This document shows positions 13,801-28,800 of a stretch of 64,000 nucleotides of DNA, piece after piece. Both the position numbers and the translations under genes were made by a program. The notes under the pieces were generated by a model that worked only from the letters and a program-made list of their open reading frames with translations, was not told where the DNA came from and searched no databases. Location: assembly GCF_964204645.1 (NCBI RefSeq), contig NC_134033.1, positions 8,340,231 to 8,404,230 of the forward strand. The letters are read 5' to 3'. Every line of letters begins with the position of its first letter. Position 1 is the first letter of the stretch. Origin of the DNA: Tubulanus polymorphus (Eukaryota; Nemertea; Palaeonemertea; Tubulaniformes; Tubulanidae).

Positions 13801-16800
13801 CTACAGGTTTAAATGGTATTGCTGGGCCACCAGGACCAATCGGACCAAAAGGTGAACGAGGTTTGGTTGGTTTGAGAGGAGATGATGGAGAACCTGGACA
13901 AGCGGGTACACCAGGACCAAAGGTAAGCTTTCAATCTGCAGCCATCTCACCTGTGTCCAGGACTTCACCCAAGATTTTTTTTAAAGAATTACTACAATCA
14001 CCTGACAGTTAATCAATCAGCACACTTTCAAAAATCAGGACTTCACTATGGTAATTTTATGAAGATGGAGGGGTAGTAATATATTAAGGTACAAAGTGAT
14101 AAAATCAAGCTTATGGGGATTAGGAAATGCACTGCTGAGCTAAAAGAATACCTTTTCCAATGAATACATGTTCATTTTTGGTTTACCTATGCCGTCATTT
14201 TTTCTAGCATAAAATTTTATGTCAATAGTGGTGCTGATGAACAAACGATTCATGACATGAGCACCTAGCCGCATGCAAAGAAACGGGATCGTAGCTATTG
14301 ATTCCTCGGAGATTTCTGCCTAAAGCAATATTTCCGATCCACTGTTTTATGGCATTAACGTCCGATGACCTACATTTATGACGTTTTGACGGAGATTCCT
14401 CAATAAAGGAGTTCCCTATGCATTGTAACAACCAATCAGAACAACAACCTATCAGAGCTACGTGCAACTGCTAGGGAGTCCGTCAATTGACCGTTTAGTT
14501 ACAATTTTCCTTGCCAAATAGTATATTGATTTCAAAATATTTTGCATTCTAAAATTGATTTTCGGTGCACCAGTGCCTATGTTGGTGAATAAAACGTGCG
14601 TTTCAATATGCTGATGAATTTTACGCAATACTTATTTGCATATAGAAAACACCAACCAGGTGAACTGGAATTGTTTAGGATATAAGTAATCGTCATTCTT
14701 TGTTGGAAGTGGTTTCCCTGATATTGTTGACTTCGCCGCCACATTACAGCCATGTCTGTGTCTGAGACGTGATGTCGCCTAATGCACAATGGAATTGGTC
14801 TTAGTCTCGGGTTGTGGCTGGCGCAGTATCACAGATTTTTCTTTGGTTCATGATTTGCGGATGTCTGCTATGGATCATTCTCTCCGGGACCGAACCTACT
14901 TGTACATTACAATTTGCATCCCTATTTCATTTTCTGATATATTTTGAACTTTTTCAAATCTCATTTTTGCATTTCATCAGGCTGTGGTAAACATCTTTGC
15001 CCATGGGCAATTATTTGGTTTACCTTTGTTAGCGATAGTGGAATTGGCATTTACGGTAGCCAATTATGTAGAATTGCGGTAGGTTTTTTTATATGAGCAT
15101 TTTTTTTCATCGGTTCTTGGCCTGAAAAACGTTTAATTGATTGAAGACATGCAAAACCTCCAACTTCATTCAACTTTTTTAAAATTCTCTGAGCAGGTTC
15201 TAATCAATAGACACATACACACGCACAGTGTTGTGTTACACTATTACATAGTGATACTGTTACGCTGTTTGCTAGCGCGTATGAATGCATCGTTTCTAGT
15301 TGTGTTCAAATAAGTTTTTTTTTTTTTGATAAAGTGATTATAATAAAATCCTAAGCAGCAAACTATTGTTTTGCTCGGCATACAAATCGAGGTCAATATT
15401 TTAGTGCTAAAATCGGGGGTTTAAAACGATCCACATACATGTACAAACAATGTTTTAATATTTTACGGTAACAGAATGTTAGCTTCCATGGCCCTACATT
15501 GGAAGAGGTTGAGAGATTCAATATTCAGCCACCCTCTGTTTGGTTATATCGTATGAATTTTATATCTAGATATTTTTCATATTGTGAAAAAATATTTTTT
15601 CAAAATATAGAATAGTTTCCCGAACTACCTGCACCCTACCAAATTTTGGTCACGGGACTGTTTTAATGTTGGAAACTGTGCTCTCAGTGAATGACGAATC
15701 AAATTCCAAATTTGAACGCTTTTCTTCAATTATATTGATTTACACATCACTTAAACACTGAAACTAAACAATAGCAAATACCTTACACTTACTTATCTTG
15801 ATTTTCTCTTTTCCCATTTAATAGCAAAAACGTATAGGCCTATTACTTACGGGTCACAAGCCTTTTTTCCCTCACCAGTTTCACAAACAGGAACACAACC
15901 TGCAACTAAATTCTCAAACACACACTACACTTATACTGAAAATCATACCTCACACACACACAATTCCTCTCTTTTCACAAAGCACAAATTGTTTCATACG
16001 TACCATGGGCGTCCCTAGGGGAAGGGTTCGCTAGTTCGAACCCCCTTTTTAAAAATTTTCAAACGTCAACAAACGTCGGCACATGGTCTGCATTTGCTAA
16101 ATGAGCAAAATAAAATCAATACATGCAAAGAACGGTAACCAGTTTACCTATCAGCCTCAGATTGCACCAGAACGCACCTGCTTGCACAAAATTTTCAAAT
16201 ATTTTCTGGGGAGGACCCCACACCGCTCTATTCCTAAAAACGAACTCCCCCAAAAAAGCTTGGGTTGCCATGCATACTATACACAAATCATTGATAAACC
16301 TTACACCCAGTATTCGTGTCTAAAATATGAAGTATTTACGCATTTTAAAACCACGACCACATCACAACTGTAAACAAATGTATTTTTTGGCCTTATTTGA
16401 CTACAAAATAGTTCTTTGAAAAAGATAAAATACAGTATTAAAAGAATTTTGAACTCAAGAATTAAAAAGATTTTTCATAGGCAATGTCCTTGCCAAACAA
16501 GCTCCATTTTTCAAGGGACACCACTTTGGCCATGGGCAATTTATCAACTTATTCTGTCTCACAGGGAGCAAAGGGACGTCAAGGAGTAGAAGGGTTACGT
16601 GGAGTAAAAGGTGAAGATGCCATACCACATGATGGTAAGAAAAACTTTGTACACTCAAGCCTGATTAATCCGGATCACATTGAATTGAAAATTATGAGCA
16701 AGTGGATTGTTAATGTCTCTATTAGTCTGACATCGATTAAAACCAATTTGAATCCAAGCTGGTTGAATGCGGCGTGAAAAAATTTTATTTTCCAATATTC

Positions 16801-19800
16801 TAATTTTTATTCAGCACTGCCTGGTGAAAAGGGAGAAAAAGGTCTACACGGTTTGGATGGTGAAAAAGGTGCCCGAGGAATGAAGGGCGCTCAGGGTATT
16901 CCTGGATTGACTGGTATGAAAGGAGGAAAGGTAATATATTTCTATTTTCCATATTTACTTTAAGTATATAATGGTCAATGATAGTTTTAGGATGTGTGCA
17001 GGAATCTTTAATACTGTCCTTGAAGTATTTCATGAATCCATCTTTGTGATATTTTGATGTGGCATTTTAGGGCGATGTTGGCAAACCTGGGCGTGATGGC
17101 ATTGACGGGCGACCAGGTTTACCAGGGCAAAAAGGAAGTAAAGGTCAGGTTGGACTCGGCATAATTGGTATGAAGGGTACGAGAGGTGATCGTGGCAAAG
17201 ATGGTATGCCTGGTTTCAATGGAGTCAAAGGAGTAAAAGGTGAACCAGGCAATATTCTTGCTAAAGGCAGTAAAGGAGATCCAGGTCAGTCTGGTCTACC
17301 AGGACGTCCTGGGGTTGATGGAAGTAAAGGGGATAAAGGCGTACCTGGATTAAAAGGAGGGCGTGGATTAGAAGGTGTTCCTGGTCTGAAGGGTGAAAGA
17401 GGTGAATCTGGAACACCTGGCAGACCTGGTGTAAATGGTAAGTATAGAATACAATGAATTGGTAATCCATTCTAGCTCTGAATTGGTTTTTCACAAATGA
17501 TTTAAGCTGTTGAAATGGTTTAAACCTTTGGCTCCAAATTCCTATTATTGCCTATTTGATTATTCGTAGGCTTACCTGGGGAAAAAGGAGACCTTGGTCC
17601 AGCAGGCCCTGCCGGTGTTCCTGGATTGAATGGACCTAAAGGGTTGACTGGTAGAGACGGATTAAATGGTGCTAAAGGTGAACGTGGAGCTGATGGTCTG
17701 CCAGGAGTTGGACTGAAAGGAAGTCGAGGTGTTGCTGGTATACCAGGCCAGAAAGGAGATAAAGGATTAGTGGGATTACCTGGTCTTGATGGTGTGTACC
17801 TCTTTTTATGATATCACATTTAATAAAATTTTATGGTATCACATTATGCATGTAATTTGGTTACTGCTAGTTAACTTGATACAGCTAAGATAAATACAGC
17901 TCTAAAAACGTGTGTTGAATTATAGGTGTGAATAAACAATCAAATTCAATATCATCCTGTTAAAAAATGAGAGCCAACAATTTTTCCACAATTGTTGGGA
18001 ACGATATCTTCTTAGCAGTTAATCAGCATTCTATGAGTATCCTGATGTAAAGTATGATACATTTTGATTCTCAGGTGAACCAGGACCACGCGGATTCTCC
18101 GGTGAAAAAGGAATGGATGGCTTCCCGGGTATTCCTGGTGTTGTTGGAGACAAAGGTGATAAAGGAGACCCAGGAATCGGCGGTGAACGAGGATTGCCCG
18201 GGTTACCAGGTTTACCTGGTAAAGATGGGCCCCGAGGTCTTCGTGGTCTTAAAGGCGAACGTGGAAATAATGGATTCGCCGGACTGCCTGGTGACAAAGG
18301 TCAGAAAGGTGAAACAGGCAAGAATGGACTGGCTGGAATTCCTGGCTTGGATGGACCGAAAGGACGCGAGGGACCAAAGGGAAATGAAGGCAAACCAGGA
18401 CCGATAGGTACCTAATAATATCCCTTGCTTTGTCTCTCTAACTTAGTGACTCTTATTAAAGTTATGTATTTGGCTTCTGACACTAAGACAGATGCATTTC
18501 TATGAATTGCCTAAATTTCTATTTTAGGACCAAAGGGTGCTATGGGTATGATGGGCTTCCCAGGTATGGATGGTAAAAATGGCAAGGATGGAAACCCTGG
18601 AATCTCAGGACCTTCGGGAGACCCTGGACCAGCAGGACTTCCTGGTCTACCTGGTGCTGATGGACCAAAAGGTTTGCTATCCAATAATTCATATCATGTT
18701 TTATGAAAATTGTGAAAATTTAATGTATTTAAGGATCATGATAATTTTCAAATCATGTTTTCCTATTTTCTAGGTGACAAAGGTGTTAGCGGATTCCCTG
18801 GATTGAATGGAGAAAAAGGTGAATCCGGAAAAGCAACATTTGCCGAGAAAGGTGACAAAGGCGAGATCGGATTAACAGGAAGACAAGGTGAAAGAGGTGC
18901 AGAAGGCTTACCTGGAATTCCTGGAGAAAAAGGAGATCGCGGTGACCCAGGTTTGGGTCGAGAAGGGCCTCGTGGTATGAAAGGTGGAAAGGGTAACCCC
19001 GGGCTTGTCGGCAGAGATGGTCCTGCTGGTCCTAAAGGAGCCGATGGTCTGCCTGGATTTCCTGGTATGGATGGCAAAAAGGTAAGAGGTTACCTCTAAT
19101 AGACCATTTCACATGTTAAAGATGATGAGGGGAGATGCTGAGTTATAACCCACTTTGGACCTTAGTTGAGAGGGGCAGTGGCCAAGTGGTTTAAGCCGCT
19201 GGTCACTAGTCTAGTCAATCCAGGGTTTATGGGTTCAAACTCTGGTGGTGACAGGGTTTCTTGGTCGAATGTTCTCCTCTGGTCTCTCCCCCATTGGAAA
19301 AAAAGAAACATCGAACCCACTAATAATGCCCTGCGGTGCTCAGTGGGTTAGGAGAATTTTTAAAAAATATAGCTGCAAAGCAGCGATAACGGGTTTTCTG
19401 CACAGTCTTAGAATCCTGTTCAACGGTGGATTTCGACAAAGCATTTGATAAGGCACAACATCAGCCATTACTAACTAAACAGGCTATTAGGAAACAGTAT
19501 CAATGATAGGTCGCCCAAGATAGTATCCTAAGTCGTCTTCTGTTTAATGTCCTGACAAATGACATACACAGTAATCCAAAATATACCAGACCGAGTAAAT
19601 GTCCAAAACGAACTTAACACGCAGTTCGACCAAAAAACTTAACGTTCCGACAAGAAAATCTTGTTCGAGTGAATTTAGTTTGGTTGAACAATACGCTTTT
19701 TGTTTGAACCAAAACTTTCTTCATTCTGACAAAAAAATATGTTCGAATGAAAAGCTATGTTATTGTTGAAATGAAAACTTGTTTGAAAAATTTGGTTGAG

Positions 19801-22800
19801 CGAAAACAATTTTTTCGAACGAATGTTAGAATGAAAACAATTCTGTTCGATTGAACGAAATACTTAATACTTTTGGTTCGGAGAAAAAACTTTTTACAAT
19901 ATACTTGTTCGAACGAAAAACTTAATGTTCTGACAAGAAAATTCTGTTCAAATTAAAACAATTCTGTTTTCGAACGAAAAACCTTTCGTTTGGAAAAAGA
20001 AAAGTTTGTTCAACTTTGTTCTTACAATTTTTCAAATTGGTTCAATCGAAAAGCATATTATTGGTTGGAACGAAATAAATTTTGTTCCGATGAAAGAATT
20101 TTCAAGCGAAAGGTCTTTTGAACGAATAAAAAGATATTTCTGGGGCTCCGCGGTAACTTAAAACCGGACGTAGGTCGGCCTTGTGACGCGATGCAATCCT
20201 CGCGTTGCATCGCAAGTTTCGGCGCAAGTCGGTTGCCATACAATTGTGTGCGAGTAGCTTCTGCTAGTCGCAAGAGCGCATAGGTCGGTTGTGACAGTCG
20301 ACAGAAATAAGAACACGTGCGACTCCTTGTGACTGGCGTTGCTGACAGTCGCAACCCGTCCAAAAGGGAGCGTAGGTCGATGAGTCGTTGCGACACAATC
20401 GTCGCTGGTGGTCGCAGTGAATGGCGTCGCAGTGAGTTACATGCCGTCGCAAAGCCAACCTACGCCCGCCTTAACTCATTAGGAATTAATGAAATACCAC
20501 TTTCATTTATGATGAAAAACTCAAATGAAAAGTCTGGCTTATAAAGCTGTCTGCTCAGACGAAATTTTCAAAAAGAAATCTTCATTTTTGCCAATAAAAT
20601 AGATAATTGTGATTGATCGTTGCGAGTCAGAACCAGTAAATCACTAATTAACATGCATTTTAATAAATCTGATTCCTCCTTTACAGTGAATTTAGCTTTA
20701 ACCTAGTAGAGGCTACTAGTCTACGTAGGCCTATGTATATGCGTAGGCCTAACATCCGGACAGGTTTGTCGTAGGCCTATTGAATAACAACCCTCCTAAA
20801 TATCGTAAATTTTGTTTTGAAGTTCAATCCAATGAGTCCGTTAATAACCGCAACATTTATACTGTGTTTGTTTGAGACAGTAAAGGTCAGTACCGGTAGG
20901 CCTAAAGCCTTAAGGTCGCGGAAAACTCGATAAACACTTCAAGCGACCCAGCAAACGATCTCCTTTCCCCCACAGCGAACGCTTACTCCGAATGTCAAGT
21001 GTGAGTCCAGCATACGGATAGGAGTGTGTTATATACTTGTATTTAGTAAAAACATTGTGCATTTGACAATGATCGGTATGTACTGTAGGAAATATAGAGT
21101 ATTGATGGTATTGATAAATAGAGGTTGAAGCCGGCGGCCGAATAAAGTAATATATTCTTTTATTTTGATACCTCGTCGACATAACAACTTTTCTCCGCTA
21201 TATCTCTTCAGCGTGTTTAGTTTAGGCCTACGACTCTCCGGAACACTAAAGATTTATCTTAGTATATACACGGTTAATTTGGTAAAGAAAAATAGGTATT
21301 GTTAAACTAACTCCTTGAAACCCGCAGCCAAATCACTGGTAATAATAAATTAATTTGTACTCGATTTGATTTGATTCTCATGATGAGGAGAAACTCGCAG
21401 CTGATCCACTGAATGACGATGTAGTGACACACGTCGATTCGTCGATGTTTACGGCTCAAAGGTGCTTTTAAAATCTAAAGTAGTAAATTTCCAGTGTATC
21501 AGTAATATGATAAGCCCCACGTTGGGCCCCAATGTTGTAACCGCAAAAAAAAGCATGTGCGGGTTACTGATTAAAGAGGCCTCGACGACTGGCTTGAAGA
21601 AACAGCGACAAAATCCTCACAGTTGACTGCTCACCATCCGGGACAACAACCTGAATATTAAATAACAAAACGAGCATGAACCATATGATCATGAAGTTTA
21701 TTACATCAACCTGATTCTCACAATGACCAGGCAAAACTGATCTGGTCAGCTGATATCAGGTGTTCCTCAGAGGGCAGCACAATACAACCATGAAGCAAGT
21801 TGAGCTAATAGCTGCAATGAAAATACTGGCTACCACAACTTGATGAGGAAAATGGGCTACTGTTATAATTACTGTTTGAAGACCGCGGCTGAATGTGAAG
21901 TTTGCGGCAATAAATTAGTTCATTTATACTTGAATTGATAATCGAAGTGACAATCGGCCTGCGGGTTGATTTCGGGATGACGACTCGAAAAACATGTCGC
22001 CCCATTGAATGGGGCTAGATTTTCGATGTTTACGGCCCTACAGTGCTGTTGTAACGATGATTCGTGAGAAAACACGCGAAGTATTTGTAGATCTCAGTGA
22101 GCTGAACGATATCATATGGATTGTATCGACAACAGTGGCAAGGTAACAAAGCCTTAGTTGTTTTAGTGAAAATAGTGTGACATAAAATAATAATAAGAAG
22201 AAACACGCGAATCTCAATAGGGTTTTCTGTGATGTAACAGAAAACCTAATAAATCTTTAGTCCCAGCAGGGAATTCACTTTTGTCAGTTGTCAGTTCAGA
22301 CAAAATCCAGTTATTTTGAGAAGTTTTGAAGATGCTTCAATGGATTGTCTTGATCTTTGGTTTATGCATGTATCTACCCTAGATACATCGTCTATACGAA
22401 AGCTGGCCCGGTCAGAATCAAGATGGCTGACTGGCAGCCATTGCTGTTCAACAGAATCTGCACATTTTACACATGTATGAAGTTCTGAAGGGATATTTTG
22501 AAAAAAGCTTTGATCAATTATCTTGATTTTTAACATATGTTTATATCCCCCATGATGCATTAGCATTAGAAAAATTGGGTTGATTGGACACAAGATGGCC
22601 GTCGTGTGACCTTTCTCATGCCCAAAAAGGTCATGTTTGCCCTGAATTCTGAGACCTGTACGTTCCAAATGATTTCCGTTTTTCCTTGAAGTTCTTGTCA
22701 GTTATATTCTGACAAGGGCTCTTAAATATATCAGACATACTATTTGATCAGTCGAGCATGACACAATCGGCAACCATCTTAGTGTCATCAGTCCTCATTT

Positions 22801-25800
22801 AAAGATAGAAAAAGGTACTATACAAATGGATCGAATTTAAATGACATGGTTTCCAGAGCTAATTAGGCCCTTTGACTGTGCATATAATCATACAAATCTT
22901 TCATTAAAGCATTATCCATGCTCCAAATCCTATTGAGGAAATTTGAATGCAAAATTATTGGTTTTGCTTATCAGAAAGCAAAGACTCCTCTATGATTGGC
23001 TGAGCCGTAGAAATCAGTAGGTGTTCACATTTACCCGCGGTATCGTCTACTTCCAGGTTTTATTTTAAGATTGTGAATTGTATTTCAAGATTGATTTCTG
23101 TGAATTTCTAAGTTGATTTGGTTTTTGGGAGGAATATTTTTATTTGCACTACCGAAAATATCATTGACAATTATGCCAAGTCCAGGAAAAATAGCTTATT
23201 CTCACTTCACATGGATGAACTTGATATGCTCTAGCTATGCGCTCAAACTGTAAATGCAATCAAATTTTATTCTGCAAAAAATATATCCAATTCAATTTGT
23301 TTTATTGAGCAAATTTTAGAAAATCCAATTCAATTCTATTCCGCATTCAGATCAATAAGACCAAGGGAAAGATTGATCCGCGGTATCTGTTCCTGCCAGC
23401 TCCCTGTATGTGCTACTTGGGGAAACACGATTGTACTGTGTAAATTATTGGTATTGACACAGGGGCCTGATGCAAAAAGTTTTTGACCCCAGTGTATCCT
23501 AAGTACTGTATATAAAAAGACTTATATATAAAAGGCTTTTTATATATAGTACCTAGGATACACTGGGGTCAAAAACTTTTTGTTTCAGGTCCCTGTTGGT
23601 ATTGACTCTTAGTGAGCTGGGAGTGTATTTTGACAAAACCCACCGAAAGCATCATTTGCCGTTTTATGAAAAGCTGACGGGCTGGCCGTAGTTATCGGGC
23701 TCTTGTTACCTTATAAAGCTAGATTGAATTGAACAAGAAAATAATTATTTTTTCATTGTTTGCACTTTAGATTACCATACTGGCCTATAGGAAACTAATG
23801 CAGTTCGATAGGTTTTTTCTTATTTCTTGTAGGGAAATGCTGGTTTGAAGGGCAATAGTGGAATTCCTGGACAAAACGGTGTTCCTGGCATGAAAGGTGA
23901 TGATTTAACATTTTTGCTGCTTCACTTCTATTATGTTCTGCTTCTTGTGTTCTGAAGCCTGTGTGAAAAAATTCAAGGGGGGCATTGAATATTGAAATTG
24001 GCAGATGGTCTGGTATTACTGTCCCTGGACTACTACAAAGTTGCTTTTTCAACCCACTTGGCACTTAAATCACAAATAGTCATGGCAAACTGCGGTGCAC
24101 CCACCATGACGATTTATCTCGTTAGCAGCAGCGAACGTGTTAACAGAATCCTGTTATTTTGGGAAGTCTGGAAGAAGCTTCAAGGAATAGTCTTGATATT
24201 TGGATATTTAGCTATTATGACAATGTCTGGAAATAGGTTGTGTATGTAACCTGTTGTGCAAAGCACACACCGTGGTCTCTGCGAAATGTGTTCCCGGAAC
24301 GAAAACGTTCCAGGATTTTGGCTTTAAAAGCTTACATCATTGTATCACACAGAATGCTGATGATAGTTGTTCGTAATCGTTTTAGAAATATTAAAGTTTA
24401 TCCGCAAGTTGTTGAAATTATTCATTTACAAAGTCAAATACAATGTGAACAGACACCTTGAAAATATTGTTTGTAGATGTTTTAACCCTTTGAGTACTAG
24501 GAATCAGAAATGTATCAGATACAGTTATTGTACCATATGGGGTGTATATCATCCATGGCTACCTATTCATGAAAAGATACTTTGGATGACCTAATTTTTG
24601 GTCATGTGATCCAATATGGCCACCGTGAATGAAAAAGAGGACAAAAAATTGCGTATAAACATCATTTATTGCAAGAAAAAAATTACTAGGTCCATTAAAC
24701 CAACTAATCTGCTAAACTATGGATGTTTGCAATAATTTCATGAAGTGAAAATACCGGGAAAAATCTGAAAACACATTTATGATAATGATTTACGACATTT
24801 ATTAATTTATTATTAATTCATAACAATTTATAATAACATTTATGCATTTTTGTTCAGGCGGGATATCAGTGCATTTTGGTGCAAAAAACCAGTTGTTACA
24901 AAATGCTGTTTGATAATTTTGATTCCAATTATCAAAGCATGGGAACCCCTATATTTGCCATTTTGAACATTCTTAAGTCAAAATAAGTAACCTGAGAGCC
25001 AAACAGCATTCATCTAGTGGGGTTCAGGGTGAAAATGCCACCGAAAAGTCAACAGCTGGTTTTTCCATTAGGATGTACAAAGTGTTATAGAAATCATTCA
25101 CTGATTCACCAGAATCATAAGGCCTATATCCATAGGCAAATCGTGTCCATAGCCACCTGCCCACAGTCTTCCTCTTAAATTTCAGTTTCAGCTTTCATCG
25201 GAATGATCAGAATTAGGCCTATCACCAGGCAAATCTGATTCGAAGTTGGCATCATTTTGAGAGCTGTTTCCATGCCAACAGAATCACATTCATCAATGGT
25301 CCATTTCATGATCAGATGAATCCGCATCATTTGAATCATAATTTTGAATTCTGAATTTCCTTTGGACTCACCCAAGTCTACATTCTCGTCCTCACTATCT
25401 TCGTCATTAAATATACATCGTTCCACTTCATCTGCAGTCATTGTAACTTTTCTTCGTTTATTTGACATCTTTTTTGATCAAGAAGTTCAAAGCAAGGCTA
25501 ATCCAATTTCATTCAGCATTTATTAGTCAGAAAAACAAATCGATCTGAGGTATTTTTTCTTGCTTGTCCACTACTGTATGTTATTTGCAAACTCATTTGC
25601 AAATATATAAAGGACATCATCACTCCAAACCTAGACACATCCTCAGCCCCAAAACCGGCCCCATCAGAATCAAGATGGCTGTCCAGGGGCTGACCCAGGG
25701 ACAATGTCAAGGTAGTACAACTTACACAAAGGGCATTTTGAAATAAAAACGGCATTCTGGAATTTAGAAAATCTGCTTTTTGCTGCAATTTCCTAGCAAT

Positions 25801-28800
25801 TTATGTCCTGGTGCTAAGTGCTTTCAAGCCAAATTTTGAAGACACTTTGATCAATTACCTTGATGTTTCGTATATATTTTAATCCCCCAAACACCCATCA
25901 GCATCACAAAAATTGGGTGGATTGGACTCAAGATGACCATCCTACGACCTTTTTAGTGCCCAAAAATGTCAATTTTGGTAGAATTCTGAGTCCTGTAGCT
26001 TCCTACTGGTTTGCCATTTCTCATTGCAATTGTTGATGGGTATTCTTTGGAAAGGGATGTTTTATACCTGAGACAGGAATTTTTGATCAGCCAATTATGA
26101 CGCAATTGGCGGCCATCTTGGTATCATCAGTACACATTCGTAGGTGGGAAAAGGGTTTTGATTGATTGATTGATTGATTTTATTTTCATAGAACATAGTT
26201 TAATATAATAATTTATCGTACAAAATACCACAATGAACTATGAAGGACTCGTCCAGAGCCTGAAGGCTGTGGCTCTGAACAGAGTGGACGAGCCCCGGTG
26301 ACTATGAAATGGATGATGACAATGATACAAATGTCAATATTATAAGGCTTATCTATGGTAAGCTATTTTCAAAACAATATACAACATACAATGGTAATAC
26401 TACAATAACTATTATACACCATAAACATACCATGATAGAATATTTTAGGGGGACGGGATAAATATTCAATATCTATTGATGAGCTGTTTTTTGTAGAGCC
26501 TGGTGAATGAATGAATTGATGGAGATTTTCTGATTGTGTTATCGATTGTTTGCCAAATGACTGGAACTTTGTTAAGAAACAATTCTCGACATTATATTTT
26601 CGACATTATATTGATACCTAAGCATATTTTGATACTACAATGAATTGGAAAGTTGTAGCATATAACATGTTCTATGAATGTGGTGAGTTTCAAGGTCATT
26701 GGTCTTTGTATATGGTCACCAGGGGGCGTTGAATATTGAAATTGTTAGATTGTTAAAATGTAAAAAAAAGGGCACGAGATTTTCGTGATGGTAGCACGTT
26801 CTTACGTTGCTAATGTCTGAACCGGGGCCTGTTGTAGAATGTACAGGCCAGTGAAGAATTGGGAACTCGTCAACGACCAACCCAAGACGACTAGCATTTG
26901 ATATAAAATGCACACAGATTTATTCTTGACCACATATTTATACAAACAGTAACAATGAATTTGACATCAGTACAGAGAGCATTCTGACACAAGGGTTTAC
27001 TATATAATCGCGTCAGTAGACAGATTTTCTTTAAAACTTCTTGATTTAATCAATGGGAGACATGTTAGGCTTTATTGATTACTTGGAGCACGGATCCTCT
27101 GAAATTCTGCCAATAAACTTCATGCTGAAAATAGGTATTTCTTTTTTTCTTGATAGTTTCCGTCCTTATTTTCGATCTAATCATCTGCAAAAGCCAGTTT
27201 TCGCCCATCATTTGAATTCAATCCAATGTATTCGAATTCATTTTTTCTGCAGTCATATTTTATTTTTTCCCATTTGCCCTTATATTTTTAATGGTAAAGT
27301 ATTACTTGCTTAATTCGGATCGGTTTTATTCAGATTTTCACTGATTTCGGACCGAAATTGCTAGGTCATTCCAAGTCGAATGAGAGCACATAATTCAGAT
27401 TTAATTTAATTCTGACAAACGTTTCCAGTCACAGGTGATTGGAATTAAGTGAGTTCTACTGTAAAATCTGTACTCCATCTAATCAAGATGACATTAATGT
27501 CACATTTGGTTACTAGCTCGTAAATAAGCTCATTTCTTAAAAGGTTGCTGCAATTGGTAGTGAATTTGGCATAACAAAGGCAGTGAATGGCAATTTGGGT
27601 CAGCAGTGGCACAGTGAACCTTGTCCAGAGTATATTTACTGACGTTTAATTTTGATACTGGATTAAACATACACTATCATGTAAATTAAGGACAGTTCAT
27701 ATTAAGAATTTCGTTTCTTGTTGAAGTTTTTAAGGGAGATTTTGAAGATTCTCAATTATCTCGATACTACTTATATGTATTGTATCCCCCCCTGGGCCCA
27801 TCAGCATGAGAAAAATTGGGTCACTTGTTCACAAGATGGCTATCATTTGACCATGTTGTACCCAAAAAGGTCATTTTTGGCCTGAATTTTGAGACCTGTA
27901 GTTTCCTTATGGTTTGCCATTTTTAGCATTGGTTGACGTCTATGCAGTCATTAACAAAATTGTTATTTAAAACTCGTCTTTTCTCTCGATCAGTATACGT
28001 ATATTTAATATTCTCTGCTAAACTGTTTGTAGATATCTCGCATATATACGCTAGCAATTCCAAACACAAGCAATTTATACTCGTTTATTGTCACTCACGT
28101 TACATGTATTCAACTCTTGTCATAGGTAATTACCCCTAGTTTGTTTTGCTTTTTTAATCCTCTTAGTTTGCTTCTGTCCTGATTACATGTACTTACATTT
28201 GTGGCTTCGTTTTTGTGTCTGTTTGTCATTGCCGGGAAATCCTTTGAAAAAAATTGTCACTTGAAATCCCGCTCGCCCGAAAAATCATCGCACTAAGTAG
28301 AGGTAAAATAAAATCCACGTGCCCGCAACAGAAGTCTTTGATAGTACGAATCTAATAACCTCGCGCAACTGATCTACTATCAGCTGCGGGAAGTACCGGG
28401 TCTAATTACCTCGCGCAACCTATCATGAGAATATCCTAGCTGCGCGAAGTAACAACTCGCGCAACTGATCATTACGCGATCGCGTAACTGGTTCGCGCAG
28501 GTCGTCAGTTTCTGACCTTTACATACCTGATTATTCCCAACAAGATAGCGTCGGTAGATTCCTGATTAATTGGCCCAAAGTATTCTGTCACATTTTTCTC
28601 GATAATTATGTGGTAGATGAGAGGGGGTTGAGCAATTGCATAGTGATATGTCCGTATTTACATTGGCAGTAAAGAATGGGGAATGAATAGAAAAACATAA
28701 ATCTATGTAACCCCGGTATAGGAATATCATAGTTTTTAAATATCACTGTTATTCATCCTATCAGAAGCAATGAGATTAATTGGGATTAATTCTCAGCGGC

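Larger units (their letters stand above)
19082..23832 (+). other. COL4A1: 4.75-kb intron rich in mobile elements
   Basis: Contains, in order, a tRNA-derived SINE (19,166-19,370), a GTTCGAACGAAAA-type degenerate array (19,600-20,130), a Harbinger-like MITE (20,162-20,471), possible LTR-retroelement debris (21,300-22,250), a copy of repeat D (22,262-23,710) and a palindromic MITE inside it (23,459-23,595). The 20,480-21,300 stretch has no recognisable element. Confidence 0.6.

Noticed and set aside
18031-19077. Long - strand ORFs with Pro/Gly repeats opposite collagen exons (18,031-18,297 and 18,763-19,077)
   Set aside because: They are the complement of Gly-X-Y codons, which reads as a Pro/Ser-rich repeat; the + strand has correct splice borders and conserved phase.
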